From NCBI GenBank assembly GCA_020845475.1, contig JADLFN010000073.1, positions 1 to 64,000 on the forward strand: a stretch of DNA of 64,000 nt, written 5' to 3'. This stretch comes from Planctomycetota bacterium. Lineage in GTDB: Bacteria > Planctomycetota > UBA8742 > UBA2392. The position numbers and the translations under genes are program-made. The notes beneath the pieces were generated by a model. That model was not told the origin of the DNA. It searched no databases and was given only the letters and a program-made list of their open reading frames with translations. Positions 41,835 through 50,726 of this stretch are shown here, in pieces (position 1 is the first letter of the stretch; every line of letters starts with the position of its first letter).

Positions 41835-43161
41835 ACTTTTTCTTTTCCGGCGTGGCGTTGCTTGGGCGGAGGCTGTTGAAAAACTTAAGCACTTCGTCGC
41901 GACAGGCAGAGTGGCCCTGCTTGGGCACGAGTTCGTAGCTCCAGTTCTTGTAGCCATTGGCCTCGAGCTGCGCCTTGGCCATTTCCCACTGCTTGTCGAG
42001 CGGGCTGATGCTGTCGGGCTTGCGGTAGGGGTCATCTTCGCCTTGCAGCACCTTGATCGGCAGCGTTTCGCGCTCGGGCGCCTGGCTTGCTTCCGCGCGC
42101 AGGCCCGAAAAGTTGGCACTGGCCGGAGCTGCGCCGGCGAGCATTTCCGGGTGCGTGAAAATGAAATGCCAGGTGATGTTGCCGCCGCCTGAGAAACCAG
42201 TGACGTAAAACTTTTCTTCGCAATTCCAGTCTTCCTGCGCGTCTTTGACGGCCGCCTGCACGCCGGGGTCGTCAAAGTCCATGCGCTTGCCGTTCCATTC
42301 TTCGAGTACTTCTTTGGGGTAGGGGTACTTGCCCTCCTGCCCTTCGAGCGAGTTCGTGTTCGAGAAGCTGCATGGCGTGATCACGACGTAAGTCGTGTTG
42401 TTCTTTCCGCCATAGGCGCCGTTCATGCCGGCGAAGCTGCAGCCCGCGCCTTCCACGGCCACGAGGATGGGCCACTTCTTGTCGGCGCTCCAATTGCTCG
42501 GGACCGAGAGGTAATACTGCATCGTGTGGTTGCGCGCCTTCTTCAGCAGCGGCGCTACGGAAGCCTGCCTGGCCTCGCACTCGCGCAGAATCCTGGCGCG
42601 CTCGGGGTAGCCCTTGGCCAGCTTGGAGTCTTCCTTTTGATAGGGCAGCGCGGCAGCGAGCATCGCGCCCACGAGCGCGAAGTTCTTCTCGCCGTGAGCC
42701 TTCTTGTAGTTGGCCTCGACCCATTTGTCGGTGTTGTCGGCGTCCCATTCAAAAGCGCGCACGATGTAAACGTCGAACTCCTTGCGTGCCGTGGCCGGAC
42801 CTTGCAGGAACAAGTCGCAATACATGGGCCCGATCTTCTTGCCGCTTGTTTCGCGCTTCTTTGCAATTGACTTGAGCGCGTCCTCCTCAGTGCTGTCCTC
42901 GCCGCCAGCCTTGGCCGCGACGTCGCCCGCTTTCTTGTTCTCGGCATCAAGCCCGGTGGCCTCCTGTGCCGCCTTGAGCGCGCTGCCGGGAAACTTGTTC
43001 TTCACGCACCAATCGGCAAACGCGGCCAGCTCCGTCGCCAAAGTTTGCTTGAGTTGCGCAACCTTGGCGTTGTCCGCCGCGGGTTTGCCTTTGCCCTTCT
43101 GGGCAGCAGCAGGCACCAGCAAGAGCAAAAGAACGACCAACGATGTGGTGAACGTGCGCAT
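41833..43161 (-). CDS. Exported alpha/beta hydrolase (esterase/PHB-depolymerase-like)
   Basis: 442 residues from the ATG at 43161, chosen over 43197 because it starts the signal peptide (FTTSLVVLLLLLVPAAAQ) with GGGG 6 bases upstream. Residues about 25-190 are helical and Lys-rich. A hydrolase domain of about 230-430 follows. The nucleophile elbow is GFSGGGNITWHF (G-x-S-x-G) within a region that also contains DWNCEEKFYVT. The acid is in LQGEDDPYRKP and the His in PKQGHSACRDE. The form resembles extracytoplasmic feruloyl-esterase/LpqC and dienelactone-hydrolase families. Substrate is not known. Confidence 0.85.
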   Translation of the reverse strand: MRTFTTSLVVLLLLLVPAAAQKGKGKPAADNAKVAQLKQTLATELAAFADWCVKNKFPGSALKAAQEATGLDAENKKAGDVAAKAGGEDSTEEDALKSIAKKRETSGKKIGPMYCDLFLQGPATARKEFDVYIVRAFEWDADNTDKWVEANYKKAHGEKNFALVGAMLAAALPYQKEDSKLAKGYPERARILRECEARQASVAPLLKKARNHTMQYYLSVPSNWSADKKWPILVAVEGAGCSFAGMNGAYGGKNNTTYVVITPCSFSNTNSLEGQEGKYPYPKEVLEEWNGKRMDFDDPGVQAAVKDAQEDWNCEEKFYVTGFSGGGNITWHFIFTHPEMLAGAAPASANFSGLRAEASQAPERETLPIKVLQGEDDPYRKPDSISPLDKQWEMAKAQLEANGYKNWSYELVPKQGHSACRDEVLKFFNSLRPSNATPEKKK

Positions 43162-43280
43162 GTCAGACCCCATCTCCCGAGAGCTACGCGAAAGCATGTG
43201 TGGATAGCTTGCGCCGACTTACAGCGCATCACGCCACGCCGTTGTCACGCGCGGCCTTCTAACCTGTCAGTTGGGGTACG

Positions 43281-44714
43281 CTATCCCAACCTCACGCGAT
43301 AGGCCCGCACTTGTTCGGCAATGCCCTTCAGCCGCGCGAACTCCTCGCCGGCCGTTAGGCCCTTGAGCAGGTCGCGCACGCCCTGCGCCTCCATAACTTC
43401 CTGCGTCAGGCACAGTTCATCGGCGTTGGCCAGGTTCTGCACCCGCGCGGCCAGATTGACCGTCTGCCCGAAGTAATCCAGCCGGTCATTGAGCGTAACC
43501 GCGATGCTTTGCCCGCGATGAATGCCGATCTTGAGGATCAAATCGCGCGAGCCGCGCTTCTTGTTGAATTGCTCGATCTCGTGCCACATTTCCAGCGCGG
43601 CTTTGACGGCCTGGTCGGGGCGCGTGAAGCTGGCCATGACGGCGTCGCCGATGGTTTTCACCACGGCACCCTCCTGCGCGGCTACGGCGCGGCGAAGGTG
43701 TTCGAAGTGCTGCTGGACCAGCGCAAAGGCCTCCATGTCGCCCACGCGCTCATAGAGTTCCGTGCTGCCCTTGAGGTCGGTGAAAAGCAGCGTCAAGTCG
43801 CGCACGGCCAGGCCTTCGCCCGTGGCCAGCGTCTCGGCGCGGAACAGGTTGCGGAACGTCTGATTGCTCAGCAGGCGATTGCCGGTGAGGAAGGGGTCCA
43901 TTTTCAGCGTTGGAGCGCCGTCGTTGGGGCGCACATAAAACGCCACGGGCAGGCGCTGCTCGGTGCGATTTACAAGAGTGACGCGCAACGGGCCGGCAGC
44001 AATCTTTGCTGGAGACAGCGTCCAGCCCTCGCGCCCGATCGCGGCATTCAGGGCCTGGGTTTGCTTTGCGGGCTCGCCCTCGGCGCAGAGTATGACGGCG
44101 CGATAGTTGGCAATATCAAAGCCCACGGCCGCAAAGCCCGGCGGCACTTCGGTTTCAATCGTGCGCGATTCACCGGCGTTGAGATGGTCGGCGAACTTGG
44201 AGAACTGGCGCATCACATCGGACATCTTGCCGTAGGGCTCAAAGCGCGCGGTGGTGTCAATGCGGTAGTGGAAGAGCAGGTCGTCCACGCTCAGGTTTTC
44301 GGGATGGTGCCATACCAGGTCGCGCACCCGCGGCGACAAATTGAAACTGACGCAGATGTAATCGTCGAGTTTCACTTCAACGCCCATCTGGCAGAGCTGG
44401 CAGAAGCACTTGCTCTGGATCACGCTCATGCTGCGGCAGCTTGAGACGGTGTCGCTGCACACGGGGCAGATCAGGCGCCACTCCATGGCAAAGAGCCCGA
44501 GATGCGTGGCGTGCAGGAACAGGTCAATGGCCTCGGCTTCGGCGATGCCGCGCTCTTTGGCGAAGGTGAGCGGGTTGACGCGATAGAGCGCCCAGGGGTC
44601 GGCGGAGTTGATCAGGGCCTCGAGTTTGGAGATCGTGCGCGGCGACCAGCGGCGCGCGGTTTCAAGGTCAGTCAGGGCTTTGTCGAGGAAGGTGGCGTCG
44701 GCGACGGTGCTCAT
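43281..44714 (-). CDS. Adenylate/guanylate cyclase with DUF5939-like N-terminal region
   Basis: 477 residues, ATG at 44714. Residues about 1-300 contain a Cys-rich pair of knuckles (CPVCSDTVSSC and CFCQLC, about 84-108) and beta segments as in DUF5939 proteins. The class III cyclase domain runs from about 305 to 475, with LTLLFTDLKGSTELYERVG (metal-binding Asp), VVKTIGDAVMASF (second Asp), a GIHRGQSIAVTLNDRLDYFG segment and QTVNLAARVQNLA. Absence of membrane helices suggests a soluble cAMP/cGMP-forming enzyme with a possible redox or zinc sensing front end. Divergent from mqnC, sharing a 118-base region. Confidence 0.9.
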   Translation of the reverse strand: MSTVADATFLDKALTDLETARRWSPRTISKLEALINSADPWALYRVNPLTFAKERGIAEAEAIDLFLHATHLGLFAMEWRLICPVCSDTVSSCRSMSVIQSKCFCQLCQMGVEVKLDDYICVSFNLSPRVRDLVWHHPENLSVDDLLFHYRIDTTARFEPYGKMSDVMRQFSKFADHLNAGESRTIETEVPPGFAAVGFDIANYRAVILCAEGEPAKQTQALNAAIGREGWTLSPAKIAAGPLRVTLVNRTEQRLPVAFYVRPNDGAPTLKMDPFLTGNRLLSNQTFRNLFRAETLATGEGLAVRDLTLLFTDLKGSTELYERVGDMEAFALVQQHFEHLRRAVAAQEGAVVKTIGDAVMASFTRPDQAVKAALEMWHEIEQFNKKRGSRDLILKIGIHRGQSIAVTLNDRLDYFGQTVNLAARVQNLANADELCLTQEVMEAQGVRDLLKGLTAGEEFARLKGIAEQVRAYRVRLG

Positions 44715-44832
44715 GGCGGCTCCCCAGTGGCGGCAACTACCCGACGAACGAGTTGAATCAGGGCGGACATGCTACCGCGCTTTGCGCAAGCTTTCTAGAA
44801 TCCCCGCGGGGAGCATACCTGCACGAACAACC

Positions 44833-45987
44833 ATGATCGCATCCACACAACAGGCCCAACTCAACGCCATTGCCGACAAAGTTCTCGCGGGCACACGTAT
44901 CAGCGGCGCGGAAGCGCTGTGGCTGCTTGAAAACGCGGGCGACCACGAACTGGGCGCTTTGGCCCATGCCGTGCGCATGCGCAAGCATGCCACGGATGTC
45001 GTTACCTACGTGATCTCGCGCAACGTGAATTACACCAACGTGTGCATCACGGATTGCGATTTTTGCTCATTCTACCGCCACCCGCTGGACAGCGAGGCGT
45101 ATTCTCTTGACACGTCAACACTGCGCGCCAAGGCGCAGGAGACGCTTGATCTCGGCGGCACGGAAATTCTGTTGCAGGGCGGCCACAACCCCAAATTGCC
45201 GCTCAAGTATTACCAGGACATGCTCGGGTTGTTCAAAAGCATGGGCCTGCACAACCACGCGTTTTCGCCCAGCGAGATCCAGCATTTCGCGCTGTTCTGG
45301 CGCATGACCGTGCCCGAAGTGCTGCGCGAACTCAAAGCCGCCGGCCTTGATTCGATTCCCGGCGGCGGCGCCGAAGTGCTCAATGATCGCGTGCGCGCCA
45401 TCATCTGCCCCAAAAAGGGCGGCGCCGATGCCTGGCTTGAGCCCATGCGCCAGGCCCACAAATTGGGCATTCGCAGCAGCGCAACCATGATGTTTGGCCA
45501 CGTCGAGACGCTCGCTGAACGCATCGAGCATCTGCAGCGCCTGCGCGACTTGCAAGACGAAACGCGCGGCTTCACGGCCTTCATCTGCTGGACGTTCCAG
45601 AACGTCGATAACCGCATGGCGCACATCCCCGTGGCGGGCGGCCGCGAGTATCTGCGCATGCAGGCCGTTGCGCGCATCTTCTTGGATAACTTCGATAATT
45701 GCCAATCAAGCTGGGTCACGCAGGGCGGGCAAGTCGGCCAAGTGGCCCTGCGAACGGGCTGCAACGACATGGGCTCGCTCATGATCGAAGAGAACGTGGT
45801 GAGGCTGGCCGGAGCCGCGTTCCGCATGAACGAGCTGACAATCCGCGATCTGGTGCGCGACGCAGGATTCACTCCCCGCCGCCGCAATTTCTTCTACGAC
45901 CTGAGAGAAGATCCACCGGGGCTGGATGAAAAGCTGCGCCAAGAGCGCATGGCAGCGGACCCGGGGCGCATACCGGTGGCGGGGTGA
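44833..45987 (+). CDS. mqnC: Cyclic dehypoxanthinyl futalosine synthase (MqnC)
   Basis: Radical SAM enzyme of the futalosine route to menaquinone, cyclising dehypoxanthine futalosine. 384 residues from the ATG at 44833; the longer frame to 44608 overlaps the cyclase gene. The [4Fe-4S] site is CITDCDFCSF (Cys71, Cys75, Cys78), followed by the family segments TEILLQGGHNP, GGGAEVL, SSATMMFGHVET and FICWTFQNVDN. This last (with Trp) favours MqnC over MqnE and the F420 CofH enzymes. Later steps such as mqnB or mqnD are not adjacent. The next gene overlaps by 4 bases. Confidence 0.92.
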   Translation: MIASTQQAQLNAIADKVLAGTRISGAEALWLLENAGDHELGALAHAVRMRKHATDVVTYVISRNVNYTNVCITDCDFCSFYRHPLDSEAYSLDTSTLRAKAQETLDLGGTEILLQGGHNPKLPLKYYQDMLGLFKSMGLHNHAFSPSEIQHFALFWRMTVPEVLRELKAAGLDSIPGGGAEVLNDRVRAIICPKKGGADAWLEPMRQAHKLGIRSSATMMFGHVETLAERIEHLQRLRDLQDETRGFTAFICWTFQNVDNRMAHIPVAGGREYLRMQAVARIFLDNFDNCQSSWVTQGGQVGQVALRTGCNDMGSLMIEENVVRLAGAAFRMNELTIRDLVRDAGFTPRRRNFFYDLREDPPGLDEKLRQERMAADPGRIPVAG

Positions 45988-46424
45988 TTGCCGTGGATGA
46001 GCGCACGAAATCCCAGTTGGTGCCCGCGACAATTGGTTTTGCACTGTTGGCTGGCCTCGTTGCGTCAGTCTTGGCGCCGTTTGCATTTTGGGGCTACTAC
46101 AGCCCAAGCAGACTACCAGACGACGTACGGACAATGGCAGTGTTCGAGAAGAGAATGCCGGCGCCGGAGATGGTCTGGCTTCGAATCGTCGAAGGGCGCG
46201 AAGTATTCGTTGTACAGGGCCGCAAGGATGCTGGCTCCCTCAACTTCGGGCCGCCGGTTTATTTTTTTGATGGCGGGGGCCAGTTCATCAGCTGGTCCCA
46301 CGACATCGGGGACGACGCCAGCGAGTTTGAGCTGCACGCCTATCACTCATCGGACCTAGGCAAAGAGTTGACGATAAGCGAAGCCGTGGAAGTCGCTGCA
46401 AAGGCTAGCGACGGGGGTCGCTAG
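45984..46424 (+). CDS. Small membrane-anchored protein of unknown function
   Basis: 146 residues from GTG at 45984, overlapping the mqnC stop by 4 bases; a GTG at 45993 is the alternative. One N-terminal transmembrane segment (VPATIGFALLAGLVASVLAPFAFWG), then a soluble domain with strands (MVWLRIVEGREVFVVQG, PPVYFFDGGGQFISWSHDIGD). No family recognised. It lies upstream of the SUKH-ankyrin gene, 24 bases away, so it may belong to that small group rather than to menaquinone synthesis. Confidence 0.65.
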   Translation: MIAVDERTKSQLVPATIGFALLAGLVASVLAPFAFWGYYSPSRLPDDVRTMAVFEKRMPAPEMVWLRIVEGREVFVVQGRKDAGSLNFGPPVYFFDGGGQFISWSHDIGDDASEFELHAYHSSDLGKELTISEAVEVAAKASDGGR

Positions 46425-46447
46425 TTGGACTTGCGATCAATAGACAA

Positions 46448-47413
46448 ATGACGAAATCATATGCAGGGATCGAGTTTTCAGAGTGCGGGCCGATGATCAA
46501 CGCCCACGCCCTCGAAGCATTTGAACGCGAAATCAGATATTCACTCCCGCTCGACTACCGTGAGTTTCTTCTGACTGTAAACGGGGGTTCACCCAATAGG
46601 TGCTTGTTCGTGTGTGGCGAGTTCACCGTTGAGTCAGTGGTGAACTTCTTTCCGCTGCGAGGAATCATTGGCGCCAGTGGGCCGGGGTTTTATGCGGAAG
46701 GTTCCTTGGAGAGTATCTGGCATAGCACTCGCGAGTTCCTGCCGGAAAATATGTTGCCTGTGGCCGAAGATGGTGGCGGCAACTTCCTTCTCCTGTGCTG
46801 GGGGGACCAGCCGGCCGGTGGTGTTCACTTCTTCGATCACGAGATCGCAGGCTACCGCGAGGGCGCGTCGGAAGAAGCACTGCTTCCCGCTGCTCACAGT
46901 TTTCGTGAGTTGATTGAATCGCTCGAAGACGAGGATGCAAATCTGCCGACCAATCCTGCTTTCCAATTGGCGATCGGGGGAGACCTGCCCGCAGCAGTTG
47001 AAGCACTGAAGAACATGCGATTTGAAGTTGAACGCCGATCTGTTGCAGACCAAATCGGCTATTGGGCCGCTTCGAGCGGGAAGATACACACATGGATAGC
47101 CGTGCTACCGTGGTTGCGCAATCCCACGAATTGCGTTCATGCGGCCGTCGCGGCAGGTCATGCCGAAACTGTACGACAGATGCTTTTGGCGCAAACCACG
47201 AGAGACGTTGAACTCCGACAGGGGCCTTTCGATTACACGCTGCTTCATGAGGTAGCAACAACAGAGAATGTTGAAGTTGCGCGTGTCTTGATTGAGCTTG
47301 GTGCAAACGTAAACGCCAAGGCTCAAGGCAAGGTTACTCCTCTCTCACGAGCAAAGGCATTTGGGCGTTCAGAGATGGAGAGATTTCTTCGTAAGGCGGG
47401 CGCAACAGAGTGA
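46448..47413 (+). CDS. SMI1/KNR4 (SUKH)-ankyrin protein, immunity-like
   Basis: 321 residues. Residues about 10-155 fit SUKH/SMI1-KNR4: IEFSECG at the start, LPLDYREFLLTVNGG in the first half, FVCGEFTVESVVNFFPL, LPVAEDGGGNFLLLCWGDQ and a VHFFDHEI strand. Residues about 215-321 hold two to three ankyrin-like repeats (AAVAAGHAETVRQMLLAQ, YTLLHEVATTENVEVARVLIELGANVNAKAQGK). SUKH proteins are common immunity proteins of polymorphic toxin systems, where ankyrin units often sit next to them. No toxin gene is visible here. Slightly lower GC than neighbours. ATG at 46448; cytoplasmic. Confidence 0.85.
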   Translation: MTKSYAGIEFSECGPMINAHALEAFEREIRYSLPLDYREFLLTVNGGSPNRCLFVCGEFTVESVVNFFPLRGIIGASGPGFYAEGSLESIWHSTREFLPENMLPVAEDGGGNFLLLCWGDQPAGGVHFFDHEIAGYREGASEEALLPAAHSFRELIESLEDEDANLPTNPAFQLAIGGDLPAAVEALKNMRFEVERRSVADQIGYWAASSGKIHTWIAVLPWLRNPTNCVHAAVAAGHAETVRQMLLAQTTRDVELRQGPFDYTLLHEVATTENVEVARVLIELGANVNAKAQGKVTPLSRAKAFGRSEMERFLRKAGATE

Positions 47414-47473
47414 ATGCAGCTACACAATGCGGCCGTTTCAGTGCGCGTACAACCTGCGGGTCTGGAGATCACA

Positions 47474-48082
47474 ATGTACGGCGAGTACATGGCTCATTGC
47501 CGCACTGCATTTGGCGCCCCCAGGCGGCAGTTCAGCCGTCAGGATGTCGCCTTACTGCAAGTACCTCCGCCTCGTTGGCTCCCACAGGATGGCCGACATG
47601 AGATGCATTTTTTGTTTCAGGGCTTGCCTTGGGTTTTTGCAGAGGGCGACGTGCGATGGGGCGCTATCGTGCAAGCCAACAAGACGTGCTGGGTCGAAGG
47701 GATAGAGGACAGCGGAGCCTGTCTGCTCCATTCGCCTGATCCGTTTTTTGACGAGAACGTCGGATTGCTCCATGGATTCGGACGACAACTGTTTGAAACC
47801 AAGGGTCGCTTCACCAAGAATCCGGAACTCCAGCGCTTTGCGGACATCCTGGGAAACGAATGGGAGTCACCGACGCGACTGCCCGTTCCTCGGTTCCTGA
47901 CGGAAGGCCGCGACGTCATTTACACAACGATTTACGTTTTCAGGCGCCATTTGCCTTTGCCATACCTACTTGAACCCATCGTGCCCATTGTCGTGCACCC
48001 CAACACAGGCCATAGCGCGATCCTGCCTTCCGCCTGGTGGCCGCAGGGTTTGATTGACGAGTGGATGGACAGCGCCCGCTGA
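47474..48082 (+). CDS. Unknown protein, paralogue A of a tandem pair
   Basis: 202 residues. The ATG at 47474 is preferred to 47414 because GGAG lies 6 bases upstream and because the N-terminus then aligns with the next gene (CRTAFGAPRRQFSRQD against CRRNFIDPPRQFDEDE). Conserved shared parts: WGAIVQAN, a DPFFDEN-type acidic segment, NPELQRFADILGNEWE, VIYTTIYVFRRHLPLPYLL, then IVPIVVHPN and PSAWWPQGLIDEW. No family recognised. The His-Leu-Pro and WWPQ motifs suggest an enzyme or binding domain. Lies between the SUKH-ankyrin gene and its own paralogue, so may be part of the same accessory group. Confidence 0.75.
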   Translation: MYGEYMAHCRTAFGAPRRQFSRQDVALLQVPPPRWLPQDGRHEMHFLFQGLPWVFAEGDVRWGAIVQANKTCWVEGIEDSGACLLHSPDPFFDENVGLLHGFGRQLFETKGRFTKNPELQRFADILGNEWESPTRLPVPRFLTEGRDVIYTTIYVFRRHLPLPYLLEPIVPIVVHPNTGHSAILPSAWWPQGLIDEWMDSAR

Positions 48083-48119
48083 CCGCTGGAAGTGGCGTCA
48101 GGGGTTGCTAGCGTGCGCT

Positions 48120-48749
48120 GTGAACCCTCTGGGCACAACCGTGTATCAGCACATCATCGACGAATGCCGTCGCAACTTCATTGATCCTCCGCGCCAGTTT
48201 GACGAGGACGAGCTCAAGGAGTTCCGCGTCCCGCAGCCGGACTGGATGAAGAAGGACTTCCGCCCCGCGCTCCAGGAAATCTGGCGCAATGAGATGCGCA
48301 TTTTCCGCGAGGGCGCCATTGTCTGGGGCCAGATCGTTCAGGCCCACCCCAAGCTCTATTTGCAGGGCACAATTGATTACCCGGCCGCGCTGATTTATTC
48401 GCGCGATGCGTTATTTGATGACCACCCCGGCGAGCTGGCGCAGATGGCTGAGGCGCTGGGCGAGCTCAAGGGCGCGCGCCATGAGCACCCGCAGATGCAG
48501 CTCTTTGCCGACATGATGCGAGAAGAGCGCGAAATCCAGCTCAACATGGCGCTCCCGCGCCCGCTCACAAAGGGCAAGGCCGTGACCTACACGACGGTGC
48601 TGGTGTTCCGCAAGCACCTGCCCGTGCCGCAATTGGTGCACGATCTCGTGCCGCTGGTGGTTCACCCGCAATTGCAGGCCACGTGGATTTTGCCCTCACG
48701 CTGGTGGCCGCAGGATCTGCTCGACATGTGGTTCGCAGCCGCGCGCTAA
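48120..48749 (+). CDS. Unknown protein, paralogue B of a tandem pair
   Basis: 209 residues from GTG at 48120; a TTG at 48054 overlaps the preceding gene. Homologous over its whole length to the gene upstream (WGQIVQAH, QMQLFADMMREEREIQ, VTYTTVLVFRKHLPVPQLV, LVPLVVHPQLQATWILPSRWWPQDLLDMW). It has higher GC than paralogue A, so the pair may have arisen by two routes or be an old duplication with A in drifted composition. Function unknown. Its stop overlaps the stop of the convergent lipoprotein gene. Confidence 0.75.
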   Translation: MNPLGTTVYQHIIDECRRNFIDPPRQFDEDELKEFRVPQPDWMKKDFRPALQEIWRNEMRIFREGAIVWGQIVQAHPKLYLQGTIDYPAALIYSRDALFDDHPGELAQMAEALGELKGARHEHPQMQLFADMMREEREIQLNMALPRPLTKGKAVTYTTVLVFRKHLPVPQLVHDLVPLVVHPQLQATWILPSRWWPQDLLDMWFAAAR

Positions 48750-49279
48750 TCGGGCTTTTTGGTAATCTGCGCCAGCAGGTCGCCGTCTTTGTTGCGATAG
48801 ACGGTGCTCCTGCCATCCTGCGATTTCAGAGGGTAGGCAAGCAACAGCTTCGTTCCGCTAGGGTAGGTTTCGCGCATCTTGTTGAGAGCGTCTGAAGCCT
48901 CGGCAAAATCGGTCGGCACGCTCGCGCCGGGCATGCGCACGCGCTCGCGTTTGCCTTCACCTTCAACGATCAGCAGGCTGCAGTCGATCCAGCGCAAGAC
49001 CACGGCGCTGCTGGGGCCGGCGTCGCGCGCCTCATCGCCGGCACCGCCCGCGCCGCTTGAGTTGGGGCCGCGCTCTTTGCCGCTGCCTTCAAGGCCGCCG
49101 GTGGTGTCCCTTTTCCGATCGCCTTCTTTGGGCTTGGGAGCCGGCGTGCCGGATTCATTGGCGCGTGGGTCTTCTCCGCGCTGGATGGCGTCAAGCTCGG
49201 CTTCGGTGGGATAATAGCCGATAACTTTACCGCAGCCGCACGGGGTCAGGAGACAGAGCAAGATCGCAAGTCGCTTCAT
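48746..49279 (-). CDS. Small lipoprotein of unknown function
   Basis: 177 residues, ATG at 49279. The N-terminus KRLAILLCLLTPCGCGK has two Cys candidates for lipidation, near residues 14 and 16. A Gly/Pro/Lys-rich linker (about 40-85, DTTGGLEGSGKERGPN) precedes a small beta domain (VVLRWIDCSLLIVEGEGK ... TKLLLAYPLKSQDGRSTV). No family recognised. It converges on the paralogue B gene with overlapping ends. Confidence 0.7.
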   Translation of the reverse strand: MKRLAILLCLLTPCGCGKVIGYYPTEAELDAIQRGEDPRANESGTPAPKPKEGDRKRDTTGGLEGSGKERGPNSSGAGGAGDEARDAGPSSAVVLRWIDCSLLIVEGEGKRERVRMPGASVPTDFAEASDALNKMRETYPSGTKLLLAYPLKSQDGRSTVYRNKDGDLLAQITKKPD

Positions 49280-49404
49280 CTATATGGACGCTCGTTGGGG
49301 CGGCTCAGGGGCAGTCATTGTGCCTAATTCGGCCATTGAATACAGGTACGGGCTGGCTAAGTTCTGTTCCGGGGCAATTCAAACACCAGGTCAGATTTAC
49401 CGAA

Positions 49405-49419
49405 ACCCCGAACCGGGGT
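49405..49419. other. Short inverted repeat in the leader before the DUF2541-like gene
   Basis: 6-bp arms ACCCCG/CGGGGT around AAC, in the 225-base region between divergent genes. It may be an operator or leader hairpin; there is no T tract. Confidence 0.3.
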
Positions 49420-49504
49420 CGGGTTTATATCCCTCCTTAAGTTTGAAGGGGCCAACTGACTGACATTGCGCCGACTAAGGCGGCGCTCATTGAAAGGACT
49501 GAAT

Positions 49505-50656
49505 ATGAACAGGCATCTCGGACTGACGCTTCTGGCAGCACTGGCGCTGATCTGCGCCCTCTCTCCGGCCACGCCGGCGCTGGCCGACAACGACAAGTTC
49601 CCCGGTTATGAAAAAATCGGCAGCAAGAAGGTCGATTTCGGCGGCGACAAAGACACCATCGAAATCACCGCAAAGGAAGGCCGCTTCAGCAGCATCTACA
49701 TCGCCGTTGATGATGGCGACCTTGTCATGCACGACATTGACATCGTGTTCGGCGACGGCACCAAGCAATCGCCCAACGTGCGTGTGGAGTTCGAGCAGGG
49801 CTCGCGTTCGCGCAAGATTGACCTTGAAGGCGAGGCCCGCGTCATCAAGGAAATCACGTTCAAGTACAAGTCGAAGGTGAAGGGCTTCAAGGGCAAGGCC
49901 ACGGTCGAAATCTGGGGCAAGAACGTCGGCGGCAACGATGGCCCGGACAAGCCCCTGCAGTACAAGGGCTTTGAACACCTCGGCACGCGCAAGGTCGATT
50001 TCCTTGCCGACAAAGACACGATTGAAGTTGGCGCCAACGAGGGCCGCTTCAAGGGCGCGATGATCACCTGTGAAGACGGCGAAGTGGAAATGTGGAACGT
50101 GAAGTTCGAGTTCGGCAACGGCGAGCCCTATTCGCCCGACACCCGCCACGAATTCAAGGAAGGTTCGCGCTCGGTGAACTGGGATTTCCCCGGCGAGGCC
50201 CGCATCATCAAGAAGGTTTCCTTCTGGTACAAGAGCCGCGTCAAGGAAGGCAAGGCCACGATCCGCGTGTACGGCAAGCAGGGCTCCGGCGAGCCCACGC
50301 CGCACGTCAAGGAACCCAAGGACCGCTTCCCCGGCTGGGAACACCTCGGCTCGCGCAAGGTGGATTACATCGCCGACAAGGACACCATCAACTGCGAGGG
50401 CGAGGGCGCATTCACCTCGTTCAAGATCGAAGTTGAGGAAGGCAACCTTGAGATGTGGGACATCCAGGTCACGTTCGGCAACGGCGACGAGCAGGACGTG
50501 AAGACGCGCCTCGAGTTCGACGAGGACACGCGCTCGCGTGAAATCGACCTGCCCGGCAAGGCCCGCAAGATCAAGAAGGTCGTCTTCAAGTACAAGAGCA
50601 AGATCGCGGGTTTCAAGGGCAAGGCCACGATCAACCTGTACGGAAAGAAGGCCTAA
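49505..50656 (+). CDS. Secreted protein with three DUF2541-like domains
   Basis: 383 residues, ATG at 49505 with AAAGG upstream; signal peptide LTLLAALALICALSPATPALA. Three copies of one roughly 110-residue beta domain at about 28-135, 148-255 and 270-383. Each has the frame FPGYEKIGSKKVDF..DKDTIE, then GRF, an acidic strand (GDLVMHDIDIVFGDG), an RVEFEQGSRSRKIDL-type turn and a closing FKGKATVEIWGK strand. This plan matches secreted DUF2541-type proteins; the fold is probably a galactose-binding-like jelly roll (inference). A related single-domain lipoprotein follows at 50727. No enzymatic motif. Confidence 0.85.
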   Translation: MNRHLGLTLLAALALICALSPATPALADNDKFPGYEKIGSKKVDFGGDKDTIEITAKEGRFSSIYIAVDDGDLVMHDIDIVFGDGTKQSPNVRVEFEQGSRSRKIDLEGEARVIKEITFKYKSKVKGFKGKATVEIWGKNVGGNDGPDKPLQYKGFEHLGTRKVDFLADKDTIEVGANEGRFKGAMITCEDGEVEMWNVKFEFGNGEPYSPDTRHEFKEGSRSVNWDFPGEARIIKKVSFWYKSRVKEGKATIRVYGKQGSGEPTPHVKEPKDRFPGWEHLGSRKVDYIADKDTINCEGEGAFTSFKIEVEEGNLEMWDIQVTFGNGDEQDVKTRLEFDEDTRSREIDLPGKARKIKKVVFKYKSKIAGFKGKATINLYGKKA

Positions 50657-50683
50657 GCTCTTTCACTCTTAATTGGCTATCTC

Positions 50684-50714
50684 GTGGGGGCGACACTTGT
50701 GTCGCCCCTGCCAC
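50684..50714. repeat. Dispersed palindrome, copy 3 (variant)
   Basis: GTGGGGGCGACACTTGTGTC-type palindrome, with arms GGGGCGACAC/GTGTCGCCCC and a short TT centre. It differs from copies 1 and 2 in the central bases. It lies between the two DUF2541-like genes. Confidence 0.8.
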
Positions 50715-50726
50715 AGGGAGACTTCC

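Noticed and set aside
47414-47473. ATG at 47414 as start of paralogue A
   Set aside because: It abuts the previous stop without a ribosome site; ATG 47474 has GGAG 6 bases upstream and gives an N-terminus that aligns with its paralogue.
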